Of a DNA stretch of 64,000 nt, positions 10,683-21,500 are shown one piece after another. The position numbers and the translations under genes were made by a program. Numbering within the stretch: the first letter of the stretch is position 1; the number at the start of each line of letters is the position of its first letter. This stretch comes from Mycosarcoma maydis (lineage: Eukaryota > Basidiomycota > Ustilaginomycetes > Ustilaginales), in the NCBI RefSeq assembly GCF_000328475.2, contig NC_026479.1:930001-994000 (forward strand), given 5' to 3'. The notes under the pieces were generated by a model. It searched no databases and was not told the DNA's origin. It saw nothing but the letters and a program-made list of their open reading frames with translations.

Positions 10683-11514
10683 TCACAGAACGCCTGAAGC
10701 ACAAAGGGGTGAAAGTAGGAGTACATCAGTTTCAAGGGATCAGCATATATCTTTGCAGAAATCAATTGAGAGGTCTTCGGCTTTTCAGCAGCATACTCAC
10801 CCTTGGTACTAGGCACATCATCCGATCCTGTCCTGGTAATAGCCTCTTTGATAGCCAGAGCGAGAGCCTTAAAAGCTGACTCGGCACGGTGGTGATCGTT
10901 GTCACCGCGCAGGCAGTCGACGTGCAGCGTCACACCAGCCTCCATGGCAAAGCTGTGGAACACGTGTGGAATCATCTCGCAGCTGAGGTCGCCGATCTTT
11001 TCGCGCTTCAGCCCGAGCTCAGCAACGCAGTATGGACGCGAGCTGATGTCGATCACAGCACGGCTGAGCGCTTCATCAAGAGGTGCGTGGCCGGTTCCGT
11101 AGCGCTTGATACCCTTCACAGGGCCTAGCGCCTTCTTGAATGCGGCACCGAGAGCAAGCGCACAGTCTTCTGCGGTGTGGTGATCGTCGATCCAGAGGTC
11201 GCCGTCGCAAGCAAGGGTCAAAGACATTCCACCGTGCTTAGCAAGGGCGTGCAGCATCTACAGATGATGAAGGGACGAAGAGAGAGACCTTCATGTCAGT
11301 TGCAATGCTGCTGTGCCAGATTAAATAACTTGTCGTCCGCTAGTCTACTTACGTGGTCGAGAAACCCAATACCAGTCTTGACATTGATGATCTGTGGCGC
11401 GAATGTAGGGTGAGTGTCCAATGAAAGCGAAACCTCGATCTTGGTCTCGTTGGTAACACGTTTGACCTCAGCGGTGCGCCTCTCAAACGCATCAGCGGAT
11501 GTGTTTGACGCCAT
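10683..11514 (-). CDS. HIS3: Imidazoleglycerol-phosphate dehydratase (HIS3), three exons
   Basis: Spliced model on the minus strand: exons 11514-11353, 11257-10801 and 10693-10683, giving 209 residues. The enzyme dehydrates imidazole glycerol phosphate in histidine biosynthesis. The manganese-binding His motifs of the family are present: [17 protein letters not shown] (joined across intron 1), [16 protein letters not shown], and [19 protein letters not shown]. Intron 1 is 11258-11352 (GTAAGT...TAG, 95 bp). Intron 2 is 10694-10800 (GTGAGT...CAG, 107 bp). Without intron 2 the frame would run to 10595 through 70 residues foreign to the family. Splicing it joins DVPSTKG to an 11-nt exon and yields the ending DVPSTKGVL, as in other fungal His3 proteins. 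The start at 11514 ([10 protein letters not shown]) precedes the conserved [19 protein letters not shown]. The length is close to yeast His3 (220). Confidence 0.93.
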
Positions 11515-11609
11515 CTTCAGTCCGAAATTTCGACAAAGCAGATGCTTGTCCAACCCTTTGCAGAGGTGGTGAATGTGACAATGATAAGAACCCAGAATCA
11601 ACATCGGCA

Positions 11610-11615
11610 TGACTC
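11610..11615 (-). promoter_or_regulatory. TGACTC, possible Gcn4/Cpc1-type site of HIS3
   Basis: TGACTC lies about 100 bp upstream of the HIS3 ATG. The fungal general amino acid control activator (Gcn4/CPC1) binds TGACTCA, and HIS3 is a classic target in other fungi. Here only the six-base core is present (next base T), so this is suggestive only. Confidence 0.35.
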
Positions 11616-11697
11616 TGCATCAGATACGTATTCTTCTTGCTTTGTGGCAAACAAACTCCGAAATCCGAAAAACCATTCGTGATTTATAATTTCCTAT

Positions 11698-11728
11698 CGT
11701 CTGCGTTATGCGCCGCATAACGCAGACG
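11698..11728. promoter_or_regulatory. Perfect 15-bp inverted repeat upstream of HIS3
   Basis: CGTCTGCGTTATGCG, one central C, then CGCATAACGCAGACG: the arms are exactly complementary. It lies 184-214 bp upstream of the HIS3 ATG and about 225 bp past the PGS1 stop. It could be a site for a symmetric dimeric regulator, a hairpin in an RNA, or a DNA cruciform. It matches no site known to me. Confidence 0.75.
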
Positions 11729-11953
11729 GTCGAAAAAAGGAAACTATATAACTTATACACACTCACAACTCGTGCAGTCAGCACTCGATAAAATGAATTA
11801 ACTTAGGACATGATTCTTCTTCCTGAGAGGAAACATATGAATTGACAATCTGATTGAGGCCAAAGGGTATCGTTGTATGAAGGGCTGAACGGAATTGCAC
11901 ATTCGATCTAAAGGAGACAGATGGCTGCAGAAGAACAGGCTCGTTTCTGGTGT

Positions 11954-13669
11954 TCAAAGCATACCTTTGAGGATCCAGGATGCAATTCTGACTCGTCTGC
12001 GCACCTGGCGATCAGGTCTCTGGAACAAGCTCTCATCTACGCGGTCCTTCGCGTCTGCTTCGAGCTTAGACCACTCTTCCTTGAACTTTTGCGAGAGCTT
12101 CTTCGACAGAGTCGAGATCAGAAACGTACATTCAAGATCCAGGTCTGCCGACCTTGAACCGTAATTGCTCGAGCCGATGTGAACTATTGTCGGCGCTGCC
12201 AATTCGTTGGACCCCTCTGCTGGTGGAGGAGAAAACCAGATACCTTTTGCGTGGTAGGTCCAGCCGTCCTTCTTCCACTCTCGAATCTCTACGCCTCCTT
12301 CTTCTCCCGATTTGCCGTCTTGCCGCAAGAGCCTCCTGGACCGCCGCAGTGCGTCCCAAAACTGAAACTCGTACCAAGTGTAGGCTTCTGGGATCCAGCC
12401 CGAGACGCCTTTGGAATTGAAAAAGCCGTTGGCTTCAGGAGCGGCGCAGATCATCTTGACGACGGCGGTTCGTGCAGCTTTGGCTTGCAGCAAGAGCGCT
12501 TTGTATGGTTTGTACAACGAGAAGTATCCGGACGTAAGTGCCAGTATCGGTGGCGGACCTTGCTCATCGTGGGCTTTGTGAGCTAGCTCAAGAATCTGCG
12601 GGATAGCACAAGTCTCTTGCCTGATCTTCAATGGGCCCATTTGAAGCAAGGGCAGCAGCAACGTGTCGGCCTGCCCACGGCCAATCGCGATCTCGGCCTT
12701 CGAAATCGGGCATATGGTATTCCATTGTCGAGTGAATTCCTCGACCGCGTTGGCTGCTTCGTCCGTCCATCCTGTCGCTCGGTAAGGCTGCATCTCTGTC
12801 TGGCTGCGCAGTGAAGAAGTGCTGTCTTTGCCTCCGTCCCATATCAACTTCCAGTCCGGACTTTCTTCTTTCTCGAACGAGGCACCTCTGTCTTCGCACG
12901 CCTCGAGCTTGAAGCTGAACTGCCCTACAAGCTGCACAAGCGAATGCAGGTAGTTGGCAATGTCCTCGTGATCCTCGATCATCAAGTATCGGTCGCGACG
13001 GTTCGTGAAATAGTCCCGACTGAGATTGGCACCACTGAGCACGACGTCGTTATCGAATCCGTAAATTTTCATGTGTTGCAGCCCCCAGCCTTCGTTGAAG
13101 CGTTTTCCTACAAACTTTTTGAGCCATCCTTTGAGATTCGGAGTGTGATAGAGTCGTATTCTGACTCTGTCGGGAAATCGAGCCCGTAGTCGTGAGACCA
13201 AGCTGGCGCATGATGGTGTGGGAGCCGATTCTCGTGTCCCTCTCAACGCATCGACCAAGATTGTCAGCTGTAATGACGGCTTTGCGCAAAGTGCCGATTC
13301 CAAGTGCTCGATCAGCTCTGACTCCTCTTTACCGATGTACAGTGATGCGAGGAAAATTCTATTTTCCGCTTGGCTGATCTTGTCTTTGAGAGTCTGATAG
13401 AAATGTGACGGATCCTCGAGCAGATGAAGCTGTTCTCCAGACGCGCTAAATAGCGGTAAACGTAGCTCGTCCGCCAGCCGTTTCGTGAGAAGGTGTTCAT
13501 CTTTTGAGGCTTCATCTATGACAGACTTCCCATACTCTCTGCGGAGGCTCGTGTGAAGCGCTCTTAAGCTACTTGGTGAGATAGCACGGCACGAGACGGC
13601 CCATCTTATGCTCCCTGAAGGTGTCGAAAGAATCGTCCTAACGGATCGAGTCGTACGAGGCAGGGACAT
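11954..13669 (-). CDS. PGS1: CDP-diacylglycerol-glycerol-3-phosphate 3-phosphatidyltransferase (PGS1)
   Basis: A 571-residue phospholipase-D superfamily protein that makes phosphatidylglycerol phosphate, the committed step to cardiolipin in mitochondria. The ATG at 13669 opens an Arg/Ser-rich N-terminus (MSLPRTTRSVRTI...LRALHTSLRRE) that looks like a mitochondrial presequence. The first HKD-type motif is at about residue 198 (LQHMKIYGFDNDVVLSGANL, then SRDYFTNRRDRY). The second is at about 470 (YHAKGIWFSPP...VHIGSSNYGSRSADLDLE). The region FYQTLKDKISQAENRIFLASLYIG is also characteristic. Length is near that of yeast Pgs1 (521). It lies upstream of HIS3 on the same strand and is divergent from RPN8 across 486 bp, so those two may share a promoter region. 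Confidence 0.92.
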   Translation of the reverse strand: MSLPRTTRSVRTILSTPSGSIRWAVSCRAISPSSLRALHTSLRREYGKSVIDEASKDEHLLTKRLADELRLPLFSASGEQLHLLEDPSHFYQTLKDKISQAENRIFLASLYIGKEESELIEHLESALCAKPSLQLTILVDALRGTRESAPTPSCASLVSRLRARFPDRVRIRLYHTPNLKGWLKKFVGKRFNEGWGLQHMKIYGFDNDVVLSGANLSRDYFTNRRDRYLMIEDHEDIANYLHSLVQLVGQFSFKLEACEDRGASFEKEESPDWKLIWDGGKDSTSSLRSQTEMQPYRATGWTDEAANAVEEFTRQWNTICPISKAEIAIGRGQADTLLLPLLQMGPLKIRQETCAIPQILELAHKAHDEQGPPPILALTSGYFSLYKPYKALLLQAKAARTAVVKMICAAPEANGFFNSKGVSGWIPEAYTWYEFQFWDALRRSRRLLRQDGKSGEEGGVEIREWKKDGWTYHAKGIWFSPPPAEGSNELAAPTIVHIGSSNYGSRSADLDLECTFLISTLSKKLSQKFKEEWSKLEADAKDRVDESLFQRPDRQVRRRVRIASWILKGML

Positions 13670-14155
13670 TTTTGCTCGGAGAGTCCCACTTTGGTCCGGT
13701 TCTGACGCCCTCGAGCGGATTTTTTAGGCTTTTAGTTGAGATGGGCGCAAGATACTTGGGGAGGTCAGATTGATGGGGAGGAAGCCAACGCCTTTTGCTT
13801 GTTGGTTATTCGGAAGAGCTTTACTCAAAATATACTGCAAGTGGAGGAGAAAAACCCCGAAACCCGAAACGTACACTTCCGAGATCTAACAAAGTTCACC
13901 ACCGCGTCGGTGTGATCGGGCATGCGCGTCGTCTTGGAAGGACAAGTGGAGCTGGTGAGCCAAATTGAGAGTGTTCAACACTTTCCAGTTCACACCATCC
14001 TCCCATCCAGCTCTCATTGACAGCAGAATCCTTAGCGCAATAGCTAAACGACGGCCATTGTCGATCCACTTAATCAAGTGCACCAAGTATCGACTGCTAC
14101 CCACACGGCAACGACGTACAGCTGAGGTACTCAGGATTCGAGGACTCTGCCAAGC
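13670..14155. promoter_or_regulatory. Divergent PGS1/RPN8 intergenic region
   Basis: 486 bp between two start codons pointing away from each other, so it must contain both promoters. I see no exact copy of the dispersed decamers and no supported gene here. Confidence 0.6.
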
Positions 14156-15242
14156 ATGCCAGCTACAACACAAGAGGTAAGTCAAAGGCAGTGCTGGCTG
14201 TATTGTCATCGCATTTGGTCTGGCTCAGTTCTACTGCTGACTTTTTCTTCCATGGCTTCACACATCACAGACGATCAGTCTCTCGAGCACAAATGTCATC
14301 ATCCACCCTCTGGTGCTTCTGTCAGTTACAGACCATGCATCGAGATCGGCATCAGGCTCGCGCAAGCGAGTTGTGGGTGTATTGCTGGGCCAAGAACTCA
14401 ATAATGGCAAGACAATCAACGTCGCCAACTCGTTTGCCGTTCCGTTTGAGGAGGACGAGCGAGACGCTAAGACGTGGTTCTTGGATCACGATTACATTTC
14501 CGGCATGATGGAGATGTTCAAAAAGGTGAATGCACGTGAAAAGATGGTTGGATGGTACCACACAGGCCCTCGACTGCGTTCATCAGATCTCGAAATCAAC
14601 GAGTTGATGAAGCGTTTCATCCCACGACCCGTCATGGTGATTGTCAACCCAAGGCAAAGGGATGTCGGCATTCCGACCGATGCATACTTTGCCGTCGAGG
14701 AGATCAAGGACGATGGAACTGCAACACAAAAGACATTCATGCACGTCCCAAGCACCATCGAAGCAGAGGAGGCAGAGGAGATCGGTGTCGAGCATCTTTT
14801 GCGCGACATCCGCGATACAACAGCGGTAGGCACTCTGTCGACACGCGTATCGAGCCAGCTGTCGAGTTTGCGAGGATTGCAATCACGGCTGCTAGAGATT
14901 CGAGACTATCTGCAAGCAGTGGTGGAAGGAAAATTGCCAGTGAACCACCAGATCATCTATGATCTACAGGACATCTTCAACCTGTTGCCGGACCTGGATA
15001 AGAACGTCGAGGCGGCCAAGTCGTTTGCGGTCGACAACAATGACCGATTGCTCGTCGTCTACCTTTCCAGTCTGATCCGTGCCGTGATTGCACTGCACGG
15101 GCTGATCAACAACCGACGCGAAAACGAGAAGGGTGAGGAAGAGGCCTCAAACACAATCACCAACGGTACTTTGACAGGAGGTAAGGAAGCGGCGGATGAT
15201 GCCAAGAAGGATGAGGCGAAAGAGGAGAAGAAGAAGGACTAA
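14156..15242 (+). CDS. RPN8: 26S proteasome regulatory subunit RPN8 (PSMD7), two exons
   Basis: Exon 1 is 14156-14176 (MPATTQE). The intron is 14177-14270 (GTAAGT...CACAG, 94 bp). Exon 2 is 14271-15242. The spliced protein has 330 residues. Splicing joins TQE to [20 protein letters not shown], which restores the conserved N-terminal helix of Rpn8; the unspliced frame would start too late, at a Met inside that helix. The MPN (Mov34) domain follows: [45 protein letters not shown]. The HTG in place of the H-x-H of Rpn11 shows the metal-free, non-catalytic MPN typical of Rpn8. Later blocks ([35 protein letters not shown]) match the family. The tail is Lys/Glu-rich. In the proteasome lid it pairs with Rpn11. 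Confidence 0.95.
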
Positions 15243-15825
15243 GTCCGGACCTCACACATGTCTGTACACACATTCTGCAAGCATAACTTTGCCCTTTCCA
15301 ACGGTAAAAGCTCAGATTGCTGCGTGCCCGGTAGTCTGGTAGCCCATGCACTCGACGACAAGTAGAGATGAGATCGCGTGCGACATGAGTGCGAAACGCG
15401 ATAAGTTGGGGAGTATTATTAAGCTCTGGCCTTCTCTTCCGAGTTCTGCCCGAGATTTGCGGTAACTTCATTACACACTCAGTCACATTCACCGTTATCG
15501 CACACTTGCCTCTCTTGCGAATCGTTAGTCATCCGCGCAGTCAGATGTGCCGAGCAAGCCTGTGATGCTGGTCACGGCCAAGGCTGTTGTGATCAACTAA
15601 GTTACAGAACAGCTGACTCGTTCGACCTTGTGTTCTGGACCTCCAGCGCACGCGCCAAGTGCAACCTCCACTTTCTTTTCATATTAAATAGCTGATTCTC
15701 CAGCGTGGGTTGCTTTTTTTCTCTGACATGCCTTCCGAAGCTGAGTATCCATTCCTTCAATCACACGCTACAGGAGAACGAGCTTGTTTAGGACATCCTA
15801 TCTCAGGCACCACCGACCAGTAAGC
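15243..15825. promoter_or_regulatory. Spacer between RPN8 and the helicase gene
   Basis: 583 bp containing the RPN8 3' flank and the helicase promoter. There is no gene and no exact copy of the dispersed decamers. Confidence 0.5.
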
Positions 15826-18369
15826 ATGCCGAGCGCGCTGCGCAAGCCTAAGCCGCCTAATCAAGAGCTGCTACTACGATGGTTCAAGGCGCAGTCACAA
15901 CTCTTGGCTGAAGAACGAAAGGAAGAGCAAGCTCAGTCGAAGCTTGTTCTCTCCAGAACGGCGCCTAAACTTCTCGAGAAGCACGGTCTTGCGCTGCTCA
16001 GCTTGGGTGTCGCTTCGATCCGCATCGGTGTAGGCGCCAAGCTTCTGGTAGAACTCGAAAGACCTTCAGCACATCACATGTCGCCCAAGTTTCCACCTCA
16101 TACCTTCCGCTCCGGAGATCTGGCGGCAATACTAGATAATGGTGCCGATCCACAAGCCACGAATGATACATGTCTGCTTCAAGGCGTTGTGTACAAGGTC
16201 AGTGATGCACGGATCGTGTTGGCACTCAGTGATGATAAGAAACGTGGTGTGCCAAAAGATAACACGCAAATTGGACAGAACAAGCGCGATGCGAGGAGAG
16301 GCGAGAACGATAAAGTCTCAGGGAACAACCTTGACCTTCCGGAGCGTATCAGGCTCGTAAAGGTAGCCAACGAAAGCACCTTTGACCGTCTGGAATTAAC
16401 GCTCGACAAGCTGGCCAAGGCGCTTGATGTACCCCTCTCTGCTCCATTGGACTCAAACGCCGACACCTCAGCTGAAGAGACCGAGGCCACCCAAACCTCG
16501 TCATCCTCAACGACGAGCGCAACAAGCCTCACACGAAGCCTGTTCGGCCTCTTGGAGCCGACATGGCATGAAACAGATCTTCCTCTGCCCCCTTTCAACC
16601 CTAACCTCAACGATACTCAGCTCAACGCCATTCGGCACGCGCTCTCCGCTAACCACTTCTCGCTCATCCATGGTCCTCCAGGAACAGGAAAAACAACAGC
16701 TATCGTCGAATTGATCATGCAGATCGTTGCGTCTAACTTTGGCGCCGTAGATGACGGAGCTCCGGTTCGGGTTCTCGTTTGCGGAGCCTCGAACCTGGCA
16801 GTGGACAACATCCTCGAACGGCTTGTAGGCGTACCTGAACATCGCGAAGTGTTCAAGAAGAAAGGTATCGGCGTCACTCGGATCGGACATCCTGCTCGTG
16901 TTGTCGCCAATCTCCAAAAATTTACTCTGGACGCGCAGTGCACGCAGTCATCTGAAGCGCAACTGGTCAAGGACATCAGCAAGGAAATTGAAAGCATTAT
17001 GAGCGAGCTCAAGCCTACCGCTGCTCCGGCAGGGAACAAATCGACCAGGGGCAAACCTAAGATACGTGGACATGATCGCAGAAAGCGGTGGGAGGAGGTG
17101 CGAGAGTTGCGAAAAGAGTACAGACGGCGTGATCGGCAGGTGACGAGGAGCGTGCTTGATAGAGCTCAGGTCGTGCTTGCTACATGCCACACAGCTGGAG
17201 GCAAACAATTGGCGCACCGGCAGTATGATTGGGTGATCATCGATGAAGCGTGCCAAGCATTGGAGGTTGCATGCTGGATTCCGATTCTGAAGGCAAGAGA
17301 GGGTGCGAGGTTGGTATTGGCCGGCGATCATCTGCAGCTGCCGCCGACGGTCAAGGCGACTGTCCATGGACCTCGAAGTAAGCGCAGCAAGCCAAACGTT
17401 TCGGGCCGAGACAAGGCGGGCGGCGTCAAGAGCAAAGACTTGACTGATTCTCCTGCCAAGTCGGAGGGAGAAGCAGATCATATGGATGCCGACCAGGATT
17501 GCGTCGACTCGGATGCTGATGAATCAGAGCTCGTCAAAAAGTTGGTAGACGCTTCGCACGACAACTCTGCTCGCACCCAGCTACGCGTACCGCGGTCACT
17601 CGAGAGGACGCTCTTCTCGCGTCTTCTCGGCCTTTACGGTCCAGGCATCAAATCGCTCCTTTCGATCCAATACCGCATGAACACTGAAATCATGTCGTTC
17701 CCAAATACCGAGCTGTACGAATCAAAGCTTTCCGCGCACGCCTCGTGTGCCAACATCTGGGTTTGCGACCTCGAAAACGTTTCAACTTGCGACGGACTAG
17801 ACGAAGACGAGCAAGAGCTGTATGCGCCTGTCGTGTTCTACGATACGTCCGGATGCGAATTCTACGAGAGCTCACCTGCGCCTCAAGAAAGTGTCATGCT
17901 CACTGATAGCAAATCCAACATGCACGAAGTTGGACTGATCATCCAGCATCTGGAGCAGCTGTTTGCACGTGGGGTGCATGCTCGGCAGGTGACGATCTTG
18001 ACTCCGTACTCTGCGCAGGTATCACTTTTGCATTCAATGATCCGATTGCACCGCTTCTCAGGCCGTATCGCTAGCGCTGTCGTCAACGCAGAGGAGATCG
18101 AATTAGGTACCATCGATTCAATGCAAGGCAGGGAAAAGGATGTGGTGCTCATCAGCTTGGTCAGAAGCAACGCCGAACAGCAGGTCGGTTTTCTGGCGCA
18201 GAAAAAGAGACTCAATGTGGCCATCACCAGAGCAAAGAGACAGCTGGTGCTCGTGGGTGATGCAGACACTATCAGTGGCGCCAAGGATCTACCAGACAGC
18301 TTCCTGCCTAACTACATGCGCTGGTTAGAAGAAAATGCCGTGGTTTATCCTGTCGTTGCCACAATCTAG
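15826..18369 (+). CDS. Superfamily 1 helicase, IGHMBP2/Hcs1 family
   Basis: 847 residues from the ATG at 15826 (MPSALRKPKPP); the frame is open upstream to a TTG but without an earlier ATG. It is an SF1B (Upf1-like) 5'-3' helicase: Walker A HGPPGTGKTT (about 281), motif Ia CGASNLAVDN, DEAC box IIDEACQA (about 471), GDHLQLPPT, SIQYRMNTEIMSFPN (about 614), LTPYSAQ, GTIDSMQGREKDVVLISLVR (about 761) and LNVAITRAKRQLVLVGD (about 796). The N-terminal HGLALLSLGVASIRIGVGAK matches the barrel region of IGHMBP2/Hcs1 rather than Upf1 or Sen1. An acidic, Lys/Ser-rich insertion of about 70 residues (about 519-590) interrupts the core after the QLPPTV motif. The R3H and zinc-finger tail of human IGHMBP2 is absent, as in yeast Hcs1. 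The likely role is in DNA replication or translation-linked RNP handling. Confidence 0.88.
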   Translation: MPSALRKPKPPNQELLLRWFKAQSQLLAEERKEEQAQSKLVLSRTAPKLLEKHGLALLSLGVASIRIGVGAKLLVELERPSAHHMSPKFPPHTFRSGDLAAILDNGADPQATNDTCLLQGVVYKVSDARIVLALSDDKKRGVPKDNTQIGQNKRDARRGENDKVSGNNLDLPERIRLVKVANESTFDRLELTLDKLAKALDVPLSAPLDSNADTSAEETEATQTSSSSTTSATSLTRSLFGLLEPTWHETDLPLPPFNPNLNDTQLNAIRHALSANHFSLIHGPPGTGKTTAIVELIMQIVASNFGAVDDGAPVRVLVCGASNLAVDNILERLVGVPEHREVFKKKGIGVTRIGHPARVVANLQKFTLDAQCTQSSEAQLVKDISKEIESIMSELKPTAAPAGNKSTRGKPKIRGHDRRKRWEEVRELRKEYRRRDRQVTRSVLDRAQVVLATCHTAGGKQLAHRQYDWVIIDEACQALEVACWIPILKAREGARLVLAGDHLQLPPTVKATVHGPRSKRSKPNVSGRDKAGGVKSKDLTDSPAKSEGEADHMDADQDCVDSDADESELVKKLVDASHDNSARTQLRVPRSLERTLFSRLLGLYGPGIKSLLSIQYRMNTEIMSFPNTELYESKLSAHASCANIWVCDLENVSTCDGLDEDEQELYAPVVFYDTSGCEFYESSPAPQESVMLTDSKSNMHEVGLIIQHLEQLFARGVHARQVTILTPYSAQVSLLHSMIRLHRFSGRIASAVVNAEEIELGTIDSMQGREKDVVLISLVRSNAEQQVGFLAQKKRLNVAITRAKRQLVLVGDADTISGAKDLPDSFLPNYMRWLEENAVVYPVVATI

Positions 18370-18375
18370 CCTTGC

Positions 18376-18412
18376 ACTCGCACACGCACACACACACACA
18401 GCAATCGTGAAT
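18376..18412. repeat. (CA)n microsatellite and AATCGTGAAT copy
   Basis: The 133-bp gap between the convergent helicase and ELP1 stop codons holds an interrupted CA repeat (18381-18400) followed directly by AATCGTGAAT at 18403-18412. Confidence 0.8.
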
Positions 18413-18502
18413 CATCATGAACGGCTAGACTTCTGTCCAGATCGCGCTGTGAAGATCGACTACAAACGTCACTCTAGCCTCGATCAATTCGCAAGCGCGC
18501 CA

Positions 18503-21500
18503 CTATCTCGTTGATGCATCCCTATCCAAGAGCACTGAGCGCCACTTATTCTCGGCCACCTCGAGCTTGCTCCTCGGGACCCTGAGATTCGCAATCGCCC
18601 TAAAGGACATGGTTGCCATGATGGCGTTTTCGGCGAGCTTTCCATCGAGGATGTCGTGCTCGAACTTGACCAACATATCGAATCGCTCGTCATCGTCTTG
18701 CTGGCTGTAAGCCCACAGTGTATTCACTGCTTGGCTCGCCTGGGTTTCAAAATGGCTGAGCGATGTGCTTACCTCGTTCGCTCGCGCACGGATCGGCGCT
18801 GGACCAGCGCAGAGCAAGTGAGGCAGCAGTTTGGCCGCCTCAAGTTGGACGGCTCCCAATCGATCTTTGAGAAGCTTTTGAACCGAAGTATAGAGATAAT
18901 CTTGCTCAAAGATGGAGCCTTTCTTGCCGCCAGCTTTGGCACGTTGCTGCTTCTTGTTGAGTTTGGCTTGCTTCTTGCGACTGCCGGACTTGGTGCTGAA
19001 GGTGGCGAGCGACGATTGTTGCGATGCAATGGATGCAGCACGGGTATAGCGCGTGAACTGCGTCATCTGCGTCGACGTATCCGACTGAACGTCCAGGTTG
19101 TCCAGTGCAGCGTCATTCTCATCGGCGTAAAAGTGGGCGCCTTGAGCGAGTGCAAGCGCACGTTTTTCTCGCAATTCGCGAATCCGACCAAGCTGCTTGT
19201 GGAGCTGCTCGGACATCTCGCCGATGTCGTCAATCAACGTCGATGCGGCTTCTATAAGCAGTGGGTGCAGAGTCACTTGGTTCAGATCGTGTCGCGAGTA
19301 CGTGGTGAGGATTCGACGTGCTTCTGAAAATTCTCCACCGCGACAGAGAAGGCTCACGGCCTGTTCGACGTCGCGGATGTAGTCGAGACAGATGCGCGCC
19401 GCCTGCGTAAATTGTCGCGAGCTCTCTAGCTCGTCAACGAAGCTCTTGGCCATGGCGACGATCTCTGCCGGAGCAAGCTTTTCAACAAACGCAAGCCGTA
19501 TGGCCTGCGTCCAATTCGTGCTCTCTCGATACGCTTCAAGCGCTTTTCGATTCTTGCCTGCAAGCTGAAACGCCGCGCCCGCATCGTCGAACTTGCGCCT
19601 TGTCAATAGATATTCGCCGAACAGCTCGTATGCGTCTCGCAGTCGACTCGCTCCATCGGCAGCGTACAGCTCGATCGCTTCGTGGTACAATCTGTGCTTA
19701 TCCGCGTACCGCAGAGCGTCTTTGTGATGCGCGACTCCCGCCTTCACCAGCCAAGACAACGCCTTGACATGACGACCCAAATGATCGTCAATGCGGAACC
19801 TTTGGTACTCGACCGGCGAAAGGCTACGAAGTTCTCGCAAAAAGGGCAAGTACTCGCGTGGATCTTTGCGCTTGGCATGCTGCGCGATCATCAGCGTCAG
19901 CGTGTAGTCGTACATGCCCAATGCGACATCAAAGAGCTTATCAGCGTCGGCAAGGAAGATGATGTACTTGACCGCTTCCTCGGCTGTTTCCGGGTCGGAC
20001 TCTTTGAGCCGTAGAAGGAGAGAGAGCCCAGCTTCGTAGTCGGCGGGCACTTTGCGTACGTGCGTTGTCAGGATGGATTGAACGTACTTGCGAGAATCAA
20101 GCTCTTCGAGCTCGACGCGGATGGCATCGCAGACTTTGTTAACTTTACTTTGCGTAGTCGCCGTGGCTGTTGCTGACAACGGAGACGGGTCAGAAGCGGA
20201 TGTTTGCGAACTGAGAGGCTTGTATAGCGTTCTTGTGACGTCCTCGTCTCGCAAACCGGACAAAAACAGATTCAGGTAGTCGACGTCTGCCACTTGGCGG
20301 ACAAAAGTAGCCACATTTCGCATGAAAGCTTCGGGATCATGATCGTAGAGAATGTTGACGTCCATTCGGTGCGTACGACAGATGCGAAAAGCAGGACCGT
20401 AGCGTTGAGCATCGATGTTGCGGCGCACGACTTCGAGTACCAGCGGTCGGGGATAAATGGTCTCCAGATTGCCACGAGGCATCTGTAGGATTAGCGACAT
20501 GGCCGAGGGTACCGCCGTGACAATTCGACTGCCGCGCTCGACTCGACGGCCCAGGTCGACAGCCTCTGAGCCTGATGCATCTCGCCCGCCTTCTGCCGCT
20601 GTCCACCCAAGCGAAGTGAGCGGCAGAAACCTCGCCTCGTGCGATGTGTTGGTCCACACCAGGAAGCTGCCTACCAGAGTAAAGGAAGTTGCGTCTTTGG
20701 CGATGACCTGTTTCTCGGCGAGCAGTCGACCATTCGATGCAAGCCCGATGATCTTGATCTTGCTCTGTTGCCCCGCTCTGCCGCTCGCAAGGATGCGGAA
20801 GTCAGAACAGAACCGCTCCAGCTTAGTCACAAGATGCCATTCGCCCTTATCCACGGTGTGCACCTCACCATCCTCGTTCTCCAGATAGAAACTTGGCGAA
20901 GTAGTTGAGACAGGGACGAACGGATCCGCCACAATTCGCTTTTTGCCGTGGGCAGAGACTGTGACCGAGCGTTGTGCGTACCCGCTCAAGACTTCCGCGT
21001 CTTGAGCTTGAGATAGTTCGAGAAGATCAATCTTGGCACCTTGTGGAGCAGAGCTGAGAACTGCAAGCGAGACCTTGTTTGCCTCTTGGTTTTCAAGTGA
21101 TGGGGCCGCCCACCCAGCAACAGCGATCTGGTATGCAGCTGATGCCGTGCTCTGCATGTTGTTAAGTTGCACTGCAGCGATAAGCTTTGGCTCGGCTGCA
21201 GGCGAACCGCGCACTTTGTTATGACTGCCTAGAAGTCCCCAGTCAAAGCGCCAAATTTGAATAAACCCGTTCTGAAAGACGGCCGCCATGATACCAATGG
21301 CTTCGTCCAAGGAACGGCCTGGCAGCTGCGACCAAGCGGTGTGGCATGGCACTGTGACAGCCGCTGCTGCGCTCGCCCGCATCGACGGATCGGCCGGTGG
21401 CAGGAGGAGGCTGAGCGAGGCCATCGGAGGCGGAACGTTCTGCATTCGGAAAGGGGTCAATAAAGTTGCAGCACCATCAGCTACGGCTACGCAAGCGACA

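Larger units (their letters stand above)
11515..11953. promoter_or_regulatory. HIS3 upstream region / PGS1 3' flank
   Basis: The 439 bp between the HIS3 start and the PGS1 stop. Both genes are on the minus strand, so this holds the HIS3 promoter and the PGS1 terminator. Besides the two sites listed separately, it contains ATTCGTGATT (11675-11684) and a TATA-like ACTATATAAC (11743-11752), seen on either strand. Confidence 0.6.
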
